Assembly: GCA_023451735.1 (NCBI GenBank)
Contig: JAEXYH010000015.1
Location: 1-64,000, forward strand
Length of the DNA: 64,000 nt
DNA from: Pseudomonadota bacterium
GTDB taxonomy: Bacteria > Pseudomonadota > Alphaproteobacteria > Rhizobiales > Rhizobiaceae
Reading direction: 5' to 3'
A program made the translations under genes and the position numbers. A model generated the notes under the pieces. The model was not told where the DNA came from, did not search any database, and saw only the letters and a list, made by a program, of their open reading frames with translations. Shown here in pieces: positions 44,082 through 52,588 of this stretch (positions are counted from its first letter, which is position 1; each line of letters opens with the position of its first letter).

Positions 44082-46039
44082 ACGTAGGGGCTTTTCCCGA
44101 CCTTCGTAGTCTCGATGCGAGTGCTTCGCTACGCGCCTTAACGGATTATGCTCGTACCCTCAACTCATTCGGACGATCCGTTTCCTTCGATTCAAATATC
44201 TGGGATTTATCGCATGCAAAACCGGTTCGTGCTTACAGCAGCGCGACCCATCGTCTCTTCTTCACTCGATTAAACTCCCGCATTGATCCAAGTTCGGTTG
44301 GCTGCGAACCATACTCCGAGAGTTTTAGCAACACTCTTAAGATCCTGCTGTATTTGCGGGAGTTCAAGAAGCCATGCGAATTTTCGACGTATAGAAATAT
44401 TCTATCAGCGGCATCTCACCTTTACGAGGCGTTGGCCGCCGTTGGTTATGACATTGTTCGCGTGACCCGGAAACACTTTGAGCAAGCCTTCAAGGCGGCC
44501 AGCAACAGGGCGCCCGCAACCCAGAGAACGATCGCTCGGGCTTTAACAGAGATATCCGCGTTCATTGATAAGCATGCTCTGGCAAAGGTAAGAACCAGCT
44601 TCAAACCCTCTTTGAAGCAATTTCGTTATCTAGAAGGCGCATCCGCCGAGGCGCGCGCTGCACGCGCGATACGAATGCCCTCCGAAGAACTTATCGACGC
44701 AATCATCGCAATGAGCAATGTGGTCCGTCAGTCGGGTAACGACGACGACATTCTTCGCTCCTCGATTGTCGAACTTCTCATGTGCGCCCCATGGCGCATA
44801 AATGAACTTCTATCACTCCGAGTTGGAGACATTCGTCGTCAAGTCATCGTTGATCCGAAGACCGGCACCAAAGTCTCAGTCGTTGGCTTCTTTCACAAAG
44901 GATCGAAAGGCGCCAAAGACTCGATAAAATGGATACCATCTGCCATGCGCGAAGTGGCCGAGAGAGCATATTCGGATATCAAACGGATCACGGCTCCCTA
45001 TCGGAAAATCGCACTTTGGATGTCGAAACATCCGGGGCGAGCGTTTCTTGCTGAGCCGTTCTGTCTCGCAGATCCAGAGACCTTGTTAACCACAGAGGAA
45101 GTGAGCTCCATCTTTGGTATCTCCACTCTCTCCGGCGTCCGATATCGGATGACCGCACTGAAAGTACCATTCATCATCTTGAATGAGAGATTCCTTTACA
45201 GGCTAGCCGATCTCGAATCGGCGATACTCAAGCTTCAAGAAACGCCTGTGAAAACGTTCGACCCGACGAAGCACTTGCTGCTCGTTCCTCTCAACTTTTT
45301 TCGCAGTGTGTCTGGCGACATGACCCCCGTCTTAAGGGCGGTGAAGTACAACCAGATCGGACAATTCTTGAAGAGCTCTAGTCGCCATCAATCAGTATTC
45401 GAAAGGCTAAAGATACTAGATTGCGATGGTCGCCCTTACGAAATCACAAGCCATGTATTTCGGCACTATCTCAACACCATTGCCAAAGATGGAGGGCTGC
45501 CCGAGCTTGACATCGCAAGATGGAGTGGCCGCGAACGGATCGAACAGAACGCTGTCTATGATCATACGAACGGCCGCCAACTTGCGACGCACATTCGCTC
45601 ACTTCGCGCGACCCAGGGAATTCGCGGTCCGAAGATTGACATGGTTGAGAAGCTACCACCCATCGAGCGCGATGGGTATCTCAGCACGCTAATCGACACC
45701 GCTCACATGACGGACATCGGAGCCTGCGTCCAAAACTGGACTGCCGCCCCATGCCCATACGATGGCGGGTGCGCAGATTGCGGCGACCACCTTGTAATAA
45801 AAGGAAATGAGAAGCAGCTCGCTCGCGCAACGCGGCTGCTGGCCGAGCATGAGGAAATGCTCGCCATCGCAAAGGCCGAAATGAATGATGAGACATTCGG
45901 AGCTAGCAACTGGGTTGCGCATCACCAAGCCAAGGTCGCAGGCCTAAAGGCTATCCTAGCCGTGCATTTCGACGAAAAGATACCGAATGGGACCTTCGTT
46001 CAAATCGTGGCCCCCTCGAAGAAAGGCGAAAACAATTGA
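44078..46039 (+). CDS. Tyrosine recombinase, third of three (GinC-like)
   Basis: A 653-residue protein, start MNVGAFPDLRSLD at the ATG overlapping the previous stop (ATGA). Catalytic residues are visible: Arg in CAPWRINELLSLRVGD, Lys in FFHKGSKGAKD, His-x-x-Arg in TSHVFRHYLN and Tyr in NAVYDHTNG. An inserted segment with a DNA-binding look (LLTTEEVSSIFGISTLSGVR) lies between the Arg and His motifs. A CxxC-rich tail (CPYDGGCADCGDH) may bind zinc. Confidence 0.82.
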   Translation: MNVGAFPDLRSLDASASLRALTDYARTLNSFGRSVSFDSNIWDLSHAKPVRAYSSATHRLFFTRLNSRIDPSSVGCEPYSESFSNTLKILLYLREFKKPCEFSTYRNILSAASHLYEALAAVGYDIVRVTRKHFEQAFKAASNRAPATQRTIARALTEISAFIDKHALAKVRTSFKPSLKQFRYLEGASAEARAARAIRMPSEELIDAIIAMSNVVRQSGNDDDILRSSIVELLMCAPWRINELLSLRVGDIRRQVIVDPKTGTKVSVVGFFHKGSKGAKDSIKWIPSAMREVAERAYSDIKRITAPYRKIALWMSKHPGRAFLAEPFCLADPETLLTTEEVSSIFGISTLSGVRYRMTALKVPFIILNERFLYRLADLESAILKLQETPVKTFDPTKHLLLVPLNFFRSVSGDMTPVLRAVKYNQIGQFLKSSSRHQSVFERLKILDCDGRPYEITSHVFRHYLNTIAKDGGLPELDIARWSGRERIEQNAVYDHTNGRQLATHIRSLRATQGIRGPKIDMVEKLPPIERDGYLSTLIDTAHMTDIGACVQNWTAAPCPYDGGCADCGDHLVIKGNEKQLARATRLLAEHEEMLAIAKAEMNDETFGASNWVAHHQAKVAGLKAILAVHFDEKIPNGTFVQIVAPSKKGENN

Positions 46040-46494
46040 GCAAGTCCCTTCTTCCGGCATTGATGAGCGACCTAGAGCGATATCTTGATCGTCAATCGCA
46101 AAAGTGGCTGGAGATGGGTCCAGAACGGAGCCCGACGCTGCCATCAACTGTTGATGGTAAGGTCAACGTCCGCGCAATCACTTTAGCGCTTGGACGCCCA
46201 CAGTCGCAAGAACAGCACTTCTTCAAGAAGCCGGAGCTTCGCTCGGCGATCAATGCAGTTGCCATTGAACAGGGGTTGAAAGCTGTCGGCGATCGGCACA
46301 GTGCTAATGCCCACGACGCGACTGCGGACGAGCGGGTACGACGCGCGAAGAATCGGTCAGATGAACTTGCGAGGCTCGTGGCTGAACAGGCCTTAGTAAT
46401 CAGTGAACAAAGAAAGGAGATTCTTTCGCTACGAGAGCAGCTGAAGTTGTTCTATGAGGTGGGGCAAGTGATCCGAACCGGCCTACTTCGATGA
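46036..46494 (+). CDS. Small helical partner of the recombinases (GinD-like)
   Basis: A 152-residue protein starting at a TTG that overlaps the third recombinase stop (TTGA). It has an N-terminal globular part (VNVRAITLALGRPQSQEQHF) that could be a helix-turn-helix and a C-terminal coiled coil (LVAEQALVISEQRKEILSLR). Size, place and layout match the fourth gene of GInt modules and resemble TnpC of Tn554, both needed as accessory factors in recombination. Confidence 0.7.
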   Translation: MSKSLLPALMSDLERYLDRQSQKWLEMGPERSPTLPSTVDGKVNVRAITLALGRPQSQEQHFFKKPELRSAINAVAIEQGLKAVGDRHSANAHDATADERVRRAKNRSDELARLVAEQALVISEQRKEILSLREQLKLFYEVGQVIRTGLLR

Positions 46495-48731
46495 CAATTA
46501 TCGTCGTCGACAAAGTTCTCTCCGAAAGATCTTACGGCGTAATTTTTTCCGGCACCGTAACTGACGCCGCCGGACTTTCTCAGAAGATCAGCGTCCGCGC
46601 GAACTTCACAATATTAACCGGACTGCCGGCCGTCGGCGAAACATGGGAAATCGACGGGCACATTCGGCCGACTGTTTACGGGCAGCAATTGACAGCGATC
46701 AGCGGTCGTCGATTGTTGCCGTCCGGCCATCTCATCCGAGTTTTCTTGGCTAACCAAGTCCCGGGCATTGGCCATGTCCGCGCATCGCGACTTTGGCAGG
46801 CCTATGGAGAAGGTTTACCAACCGTTCTTTCGTCGAATGAGATGATCGAGGCTGTTGCACATGTTTTAGCTCCCGACAGACCATTCTTCGGTCGCCAGCT
46901 TGCTAGTCTCGTCTGTTCCGCTTGGCAGGCTGCAGAGCACGAAACCAAGGTCTTGGCTTGGTTAGACCGGCAAGGGGTCAATGATCCAGGAATGGTGCGC
47001 CGACTTCAGCGAGTTCTGGGTTCCAATGCCCTTCACGCTTTGAAGGAAAACCCCTACATCATGGTTCCGCTGCTCGCATGGGAAGCGATGGACGAACTTG
47101 GTCGCCGCATTCTACGGGAAAGCGGCCACGATCCCTTGGTCGACAAACGGCGATACGTTGGATCGGCCGACGAGGCAGTGAAGCGAATGCTTCAACGGGG
47201 AGATACTGCTGCGCCAATAGATTGTTATCGGGTTACGATTGCGCAACTTTTGAGCCTGACTACCTCTAGCAGTCTTCTCGATCAGGTCTTGTCTACGGCA
47301 GTCGCGAATGGTGCAATCATCCTGGACGACGGGTTTGCGAGGGCACCAGGGGCCGCGTCACTCGAAGACGATCTCGTTAAGCGATTTAGCCTGCTATCGA
47401 AGACTGAACAAGTTGGACGCGTTACCGCAGACAGAGCCAGCAAATGGTCGGAGCTCTTCGCTAACATCGGTGGCAGTGCTTTCGCACTAAGTGTCGAGCA
47501 ACAGGTCGCCGTCAAAGATGTCGTATCTCGCCCCCTCGCCTGCTTAGTTGGCGCAGGCGGAACCGGAAAAACACAGACCTGCAAAGTGATCTGCGATCTC
47601 TGGCAGCAGTTCGGAGGCGACGTACTTCTCTGTGCTCTTTCAGGTAAAGCCGCACTACGTCTCGCCCGCTCGACAGGACGGAGAGCAATCACATTCGCGA
47701 GAATGATCGGGGAGCTTGCCGAACGCGACAGGATCGAAGCAGGTATCGATCCCACACCAGAGCATCCCGACAAGTCCAAGGTGGCGGAGAGGCTCGCGCG
47801 TCTTTCACGCTTGAGTGAACGAACCCTTGTCGTCGTCGACGAGGCATCGATGGTGGATCTGCCAATGATGCACTCAATCGCCAGGCGCCTGCCATCAGGA
47901 GCGCAACTGCTGTTAGTGGGCGATGACGGCCAACTTCCTCCTATCGGCTTCGGTCTAGTCTTTCACAAGTTGGTCGATGATCCGACGATTACTTCAAGGC
48001 TGACTCAGGTGCATCGCCAATCCGCAAAGTCAGGCCTGCCAGCAGCTGCAGCATATGTTCGCATGGGGGCTCGACCTGAGATGTCTCCATTCGTTGGGCA
48101 ATCTTGCGGAATTTCGTTTGTACATGCAGACGTCGACAGCCTTGCCCAGATCGTGGATGATGTGGTCGGCCGTTTGGGAGGGCACAGCGAACTGCTGATT
48201 GTCACCGCCACTACCGCGGGCCCCGCCGGCGTTGCGAGTTTGAACCAGCGCTTTCACAAGCGGGCAATGGCTCGCGTTGATGCAGGTCTCAATCAGTCGG
48301 CCCAGGGGCGATTTCTAAAAGGAGAGCCGGTGATCTATGGTCGCAACGACCACCAAGCGGGCTTGGTGAATGGTCTGCTTGGGCGCGTAACAGATTTCGA
48401 TTTTGAGCGAAATGTCGTCTCAGTGATGTTTGACGGCGAGAACAGAAATCGCGAAATTGGTGACGAGCATCTGCACGATCTAGAGCTCGCTTACGCCGTG
48501 ACTTGTCATAAGTGCCAAGGCTCAAGTGCGGCGCGCGTCGTAATTCCGATATACTCGAGTCGTGTTCTTGACCGCTCGTGGATTTACACCGCTATCACTC
48601 GGGCAGAAAACCAAGTTGTACTGGTTGGCGATCTCCGCGTGCTCGACGAAGCAATTAGAGCACCTGCTGCCGCGGAAACGCGACATATCGGCTTACGGTG
48701 GCCGCCCCCTGTCGAGAGGATCCACCTATAA
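46491..48731 (+). CDS. RecD2-like DNA helicase
   Basis: A 746-residue superfamily 1B helicase. N-terminal OB-like domain, a helix-hairpin-helix region (QVPGIGHVRASRLWQAYG), Walker A GAGGTGKT (354-361), Walker B LVVVDEASMVDL, and the C-terminal SH3/UvrD-like block ending YAVTCHKCQGSSAARVVIP and WIYTAITRAENQVVLVGD. The start overlaps the preceding stop (ATGA), so it is coupled to the recombination operon and may assist excision, replication or transfer of the element. Alternatively it is cargo. Confidence 0.88.
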   Translation: MTIIVVDKVLSERSYGVIFSGTVTDAAGLSQKISVRANFTILTGLPAVGETWEIDGHIRPTVYGQQLTAISGRRLLPSGHLIRVFLANQVPGIGHVRASRLWQAYGEGLPTVLSSNEMIEAVAHVLAPDRPFFGRQLASLVCSAWQAAEHETKVLAWLDRQGVNDPGMVRRLQRVLGSNALHALKENPYIMVPLLAWEAMDELGRRILRESGHDPLVDKRRYVGSADEAVKRMLQRGDTAAPIDCYRVTIAQLLSLTTSSSLLDQVLSTAVANGAIILDDGFARAPGAASLEDDLVKRFSLLSKTEQVGRVTADRASKWSELFANIGGSAFALSVEQQVAVKDVVSRPLACLVGAGGTGKTQTCKVICDLWQQFGGDVLLCALSGKAALRLARSTGRRAITFARMIGELAERDRIEAGIDPTPEHPDKSKVAERLARLSRLSERTLVVVDEASMVDLPMMHSIARRLPSGAQLLLVGDDGQLPPIGFGLVFHKLVDDPTITSRLTQVHRQSAKSGLPAAAAYVRMGARPEMSPFVGQSCGISFVHADVDSLAQIVDDVVGRLGGHSELLIVTATTAGPAGVASLNQRFHKRAMARVDAGLNQSAQGRFLKGEPVIYGRNDHQAGLVNGLLGRVTDFDFERNVVSVMFDGENRNREIGDEHLHDLELAYAVTCHKCQGSSAARVVIPIYSSRVLDRSWIYTAITRAENQVVLVGDLRVLDEAIRAPAAAETRHIGLRWPPPVERIHL

Positions 48732-48786
48732 CCTTTCTAAGATCTCGTAGATGTCCTGATGGTTTGTGTCCATCCTAACACAATGA

Positions 48787-48836
48787 GGCCGCTCGCGGAG
48801 CGCGCTCCCAAATAGCGCCGTAGCGAGCGAGCGGCC
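48787..48836. repeat. Inverted repeat between convergent genes
   Basis: GGCCGCTCGC (48787-48796) and GCGAGCGGCC (48827-48836) are perfect 10-bp arms 30 bp apart, between the converging helicase and XRE genes. Probably a shared transcription stop, though no T-run is present. Confidence 0.5.
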
Positions 48837-48849
48837 GGCGACGCTTGGC

Positions 48850-49155
48850 TCATCTTTTCTTTGAATGCGCCTTTGACTTAACGCTGGGCTGCCCCGTCTT
48901 TGGTCTGACCTGACCGAACCCTCGCGGCAGCGTGAAACCGACGCCGTGCGTCTGGTCTTCGCCGAGAAACGTGACCCCATACTTCTGGATGAGTGCCAAT
49001 TGCACGGCTTCGATCGTAGCAAGTGTGGCTCGCGGCCGATTGGCTTCCAGTGCTGCCAGCGATCGAACACTCACATCCGCCGCCAGTGCAAGATCCTCCT
49101 GGGAGATATCCAGGACTTGTCGGGCAGCTTTTAGGAGCTTCGGATGTGCATACAT
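48850..49155 (-). CDS. XRE family transcriptional regulator
   Basis: A 101-residue protein with a single helix-turn-helix (AARQVLDISQEDLALAADVS, then VRSLAALEANRPRATLATIE), of the Cro/CI type, and a basic tail. It is divergent from the ParA-like cassette and likely regulates it and itself through repeats in the 145-bp gap. Such regulators commonly control toxic or defence cargo. Confidence 0.88.
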   Translation of the reverse strand: MYAHPKLLKAARQVLDISQEDLALAADVSVRSLAALEANRPRATLATIEAVQLALIQKYGVTFLGEDQTHGVGFTLPRGFGQVRPKTGQPSVKSKAHSKKR

Positions 49156-49192
49156 CCGGCTACTTTCGAATGCTCCGCAACCTTGTCAACAA

Positions 49193-49223
49193 TTGCAGGA
49201 AACCTTCAGTAGTTTGCAGGTTT
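49193..49223. promoter_or_regulatory. Candidate XRE operator
   Basis: TTGCAGG occurs twice (49193-49199 and 49214-49220), 21 bp apart, i.e. two helical turns. AAACCT (49200-49205) and AGGTTT (49218-49223) add an inverted pair. The site lies in the divergent promoter region between the XRE gene and the ParA-like gene. Confidence 0.4.
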
Positions 49224-49299
49224 TGTACATTAGATTGCATCGAATCCATGAATCGGCTTAGGATCTGCCGCAGCACTCGCTTTGACAAAGGATTCGTTG

Positions 49300-50004
49300 A
49301 TGTCGGTCTTCATTTTCCAGGGTGCAAAGGGAGGGGCCGGTCGGACCGTATCCAGCGTCTTCCTTGCCGCAGGCCTTGAGGCGATCGGGCAACAACCGGT
49401 GCATCTCCAAGTGGCAATGGCCAGCCGCCCTCCGATCATCGCGTTGGCTGAAGGCGTGCCGTTTAAGACGACGTGGCTCCCGGAAGAGTACGCCGATGCG
49501 GATGCCATCCAGCGAATTATCGAACTGCATCCAGATTGTTCGACGGCCGTGATCGATCTCCCGAAGCGTTACGATTGGGAAGTCATCCTTCAAGATCTGG
49601 ATGCGGTTACACTTTTCCCGATGCGGTACGCCCACTGGGAGCTTCAAGCGGCATTCTACGACTATCGCGAGTTCGTTGCGTTTCGAGCGGCCGTCGCACG
49701 GGGGAAGCCTTCTCAGTCGCCCGAACGGTGTCGCGCGCATCTGCTACCCGTTGGATGGCCGCCAGTCGCAATCCACGATCGTTACGATGCAGTGATTTCT
49801 CAATTTGACGCCCCCTTTCGAGCTGGCGCTCCGCGACCCGCGATATTGCATCCAGGCGTTCCGGAGCTGCTGCAGGAAGAGATCCATGAATTGATGAACG
49901 GATCCACTTTCCATTGCCGCGATCGTGTGAGGGTGGCGGCCATTGAAACAGCGAAGGCTGCTCTGGCGTCCCCTTCCCTTCGCGGGCCAACCCGTCCCGG
50001 CTAA
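49300..50004 (+). CDS. ParA/MinD-like ATPase, degenerate
   Basis: A 234-residue protein starting MSVFIFQGAKGGAGRTVSSV. The deviant Walker A box has Arg where the P-loop lysine is expected (KGGAGRT), and the usual acidic motif after it is replaced by LQVAM. Walker B-like TAVIDLPKR is present. The family is known from rhizobial and rhodobacterial plasmids and islands, where it sits next to DUF6634 and an FtsH-like protease as here. Nucleotide hydrolysis is doubtful. An upstream TTG start at 49282 would add 6 residues. Confidence 0.7.
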   Translation: MSVFIFQGAKGGAGRTVSSVFLAAGLEAIGQQPVHLQVAMASRPPIIALAEGVPFKTTWLPEEYADADAIQRIIELHPDCSTAVIDLPKRYDWEVILQDLDAVTLFPMRYAHWELQAAFYDYREFVAFRAAVARGKPSQSPERCRAHLLPVGWPPVAIHDRYDAVISQFDAPFRAGAPRPAILHPGVPELLQEEIHELMNGSTFHCRDRVRVAAIETAKAALASPSLRGPTRPG

Positions 50005-50020
50005 AAGGTTCGGAAGCGTC

Positions 50021-50353
50021 ATGATTAAAGTGCGGAGCGGACAAAAGATTGATCTCCTCAGCGTCGCCGCAGAGGTCGATCGTCTCCAACGACTGGCAAC
50101 AGATCTCATGCTGTTTTCTCACGGCCATGTGAACATCGATACAGATGCTCCACTCCTTGACGTTTGGACGCAGTCAACGCGGAATGCCGCTTGCCTGATC
50201 GGAAAAGTCTACAATCATCCAACTATCTTAGGTGTCGGTCGTCCCACGATGACGAGTGACTTGTGCTTACTGGATGAGGATATGGGCGTGGCACGGACGG
50301 CATCGCGTTGGTATCGCCTTGGACGGCCCCTTGGGAGTGACAACTCTTCCTGA
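50021..50353 (+). CDS. DUF6634 family protein
   Basis: A 110-residue protein starting MIKVRSGQKIDLLSVAAEVD. The block DAPLLDVWTQSTRNAACLIG and the tail EDMGVARTASRWYRLGRPLG fit DUF6634 as I recall it. It lies 16 bp after the ParA-like gene and presumably in the same operon. Function unknown. Confidence 0.65.
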   Translation: MIKVRSGQKIDLLSVAAEVDRLQRLATDLMLFSHGHVNIDTDAPLLDVWTQSTRNAACLIGKVYNHPTILGVGRPTMTSDLCLLDEDMGVARTASRWYRLGRPLGSDNSS

Positions 50354-50445
50354 TGTCGACGGTCTGCTCTCCTTATTTTGCCAATTGAGGTCTTTGTCTG
50401 ATTGGCAGAACAAGAATTCAAACCATCTGAGCTTTTAACGCAATC

Positions 50446-51230
50446 ATGCCGCGGTCGACAGTCCCCACAAAAGCCCCTACGAGTGCTCGGAAAGGCAGCA
50501 GACTGCCTGTGCCAGTACTGAACCGCAATTCGCGAAAGCGTTTGAAGCGCGCTCCGATCAAGGACGTTGCCCTCGCGATTGCGAGGCGCCTCCTTGTACG
50601 CGCTCTCCGCGAGGCGAATATGCATCACGCCGTTTCCGGCGTACCATGTGTAGTCGGCATCGTAGTTGCGAACGCGGCAGATTTCGACATCTTTGGCAGA
50701 GCTGCGCGCCTCATGTTCCAAAGAGTATTGCGAGAGTCTGGAACGGTCGCGTACAAAGTCCTCGAATTCATGGCGGAGACCCTGGATGGACGGCCTTCGA
50801 GCAGATTGAGGGTGTCAGTCATACGAAGAAGTCCTATTTGGCTCAGATCGTCGTGCTCCTATCGGGACTTGCCGCCGAAGCAGTTGCTTTCGGGGACTAT
50901 GGCGACGGCGGCGGCGGAGCCGATGATTGCGATCTCAAGCGCGCGACCTTGATCTCGGCGACACTTCAGACTTCATATGGCCTCGGGGACGATCTGGTTT
51001 ACCTCACTTCAAATAGTCCCGTAGACGTCCTGTCACGGGTCCAGGCCGATCGTTTCCTTCATCGTCGGATCGCAAAAGAGCTAGCTTCCTGCTTTCAACG
51101 CGCAACGGAGATCGTCGGGGAGAACTCAGTGTCGTTCAAAGACATCGTGAAAGCGCTTGAACGGAGTGAGGTTATTGTCGCTGCCGATGTCGAGCGTATC
51201 GTCAATGCGAACCGTGTTGCAGTCGTCTGA
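50446..51230 (+). pseudogene. Remnant of an FtsH-like M41 protease gene
   Basis: Two frames hold the two ends of one family. The N-terminal piece (50446 to about 50800: KDVALAIARRLLVRALREAN, VVGIVVANAADFDIFGRAA) and, one frame over, the C-terminal M41 piece (FEQIEGVSHTKKSYLAQIVV, LLSGLAAEAVAFGDYGDGGG, DLKRATLISATLQTSYGLGD). The AAA core and the zinc motif HExxH between them are missing, so an internal deletion plus frame change has removed the active enzyme. The C-terminal frame ends in a normal stop. Confidence 0.7.
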
Positions 51231-51250
51231 ACCTCCCAACCGAACTGAAG

Positions 51251-51537
51251 ATGATGTCAGCACCACTGAGGCCTATTACCCAAAACATGACGAAACGCGC
51301 GATCGCGTCACGTGAGCACGATTACCTGAACGCGGGTTGCTACATCGCCCAATATCTCGATCATCTTGTAGAGGCGATCGTTGCACGGGGAAGGACTCGG
51401 GCGAGCTGCCGATGCTCGTAGACGTTCTACGAACGATCAACGACAAGGTTGATGTTAACGACGTTCACACCTCGTCGGAGTATGCCTACCAGAAAGGTTT
51501 ATTGGACGCGGCTCTCGCGATAGCGGAGCTTCGATAA
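51251..51537 (+). pseudogene. Small gene broken by a frameshift
   Basis: Frame 1 reads MTKRAIASREHDYLNAGCYI then AQYLDHLVEAIVARG and stops at 51421. From about 51392 the next frame reads GKDSGELPMLVDVLRTINDK and ends EYAYQKGLLDAALAIAELR at 51537. Together they would make one helical protein of about 80-95 residues, so a one-base change near 51390 is likely. Family not recognised. Confidence 0.5.
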
Positions 51538-51570
51538 GAGGTTCGGCGCCTCCTCTGTGCCGGACCAAAG

Positions 51571-51590
51571 CCCTCCTCGGAGGGATTTTT
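51571..51590 (+). terminator. Short terminator-like hairpin
   Basis: CCCTC, loop CTCG, GAGGG, then ATTTTT. It follows the broken small gene and precedes the next ORF by 12 bp. Confidence 0.55.
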
Positions 51591-51602
51591 ACAAGGGTCC
51601 CT

Positions 51603-52133
51603 ATGGCCGATGTTCTCGAAACTCTGTTCAAGGAAGCGCTTGAGCTGTTCGTAAACCGCGAGTTCGCCCTCGTTCGAAAGAATGTCCATGAGCAGGCTAT
51701 GTGCCACCGCCTGGCCACGTACGTGGAACATTCTAAGGATCACCACGGCCTCGAACGATACTGTGTCGATACCGAGTACAATCGGCATGGCGACAACGTG
51801 AAGAAGATCAGGCACGCCGTCACGGGCCACCCCATCAACGTCGTCTGTGACCTCCTCCTCCACAGCCGGGGCGAACTGAAGGAAGACAACCTCATTGCGG
51901 TGGAAATGAAGAAGGCCGACGGCGACGAAGCTGACAAGCAACGCGATCGCGAGCGCCTCCAAGCACTGACGACCGCCTGTCCGGCTGGGGTCGAGCCCGA
52001 CCACGTGTGTGGTTACAAGCTCGGCTATTTCCTGCAGGTGGACACAAAGAATGCATCGCTATCGGTCGAGGAGTTTAGGGCTGGTGTGTTCGTTTCGGGG
52101 TTCGCTTTGGACTTTGTCCGGGAGGAAGCATGA
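51603..52133 (+). CDS. Hypothetical protein with PD-(D/E)XK-like motif
   Basis: A 176-residue protein. VCDLLLHSRG (D83) followed 18 residues later by AVEMKK (E101, K103), with upstream acids (E31, E58 in DTEYNR), matches the layout of restriction-endonuclease-fold enzymes. No family was recognised. It overlaps the next gene by 4 nt (ATGA). Could be a nuclease or a nuclease-derived binding protein. Confidence 0.6.
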   Translation: MADVLETLFKEALELFVNREFALVRKNVHEQAMCHRLATYVEHSKDHHGLERYCVDTEYNRHGDNVKKIRHAVTGHPINVVCDLLLHSRGELKEDNLIAVEMKKADGDEADKQRDRERLQALTTACPAGVEPDHVCGYKLGYFLQVDTKNASLSVEEFRAGVFVSGFALDFVREEA

Positions 52134-52351
52134 AAAAGGATGTGGCTGAGCCAGCCATCCGATCGCTGGCGGCCAGATGGTTCGACACCCTCCCCGAGGA
52201 CAAACGCGAGCATCCTAGTTGGTATGCGTTCAGGAATTGGCTGTCCGACAACCACTATTCTCACTATCTCAATTTCCGGTCGCGCATGGGCGCCGACTAC
52301 GATGCGGAGGCCTGGTTCGACGACGAATTGCGCCAGAACTGGCGACGGTAG
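52130..52351 (+). CDS. Small hypothetical protein
   Basis: A 73-residue, Trp/Tyr/Asp-rich protein (RWFDTLPEDKREHPSWYAFR, SDNHYSHYLNFRSRMGADYD) with no recognised domain. Its start overlaps the stop of the nuclease-like gene, so the two are probably a functional pair. About 240 bp without a gene follow before the converging HEPN gene. Confidence 0.55.
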   Translation: MKKDVAEPAIRSLAARWFDTLPEDKREHPSWYAFRNWLSDNHYSHYLNFRSRMGADYDAEAWFDDELRQNWRR

Positions 52352-52588
52352 ACGCACTTCTCTCTGCGGATTCGCAAGGGCGGTATTTCAATGCCTACAT
52401 CGAGGGCTCCGGCAAGGGCGGGCGATACGATTGTCGGACGCATCGAGTGCGGACGTACTAAGGAGGGTACGTTGCCGGTGTACCTATTTTTCGATTTGGT
52501 CGGGAAGGCGCTTATCCTCGCGTCGGTCGATTTCCAGCTTCGTTGGCTCGCTCCGATAGGCGAGTAAGCCGCGCCTAACCCAATCCGC

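Noticed and set aside
41303..46039. RIT (recombinase-in-trio) element
   Set aside because: Three tandem tyrosine recombinases fit, but the coupled small coiled-coil gene, the helicase and large cargo fit a GInt-type island better.
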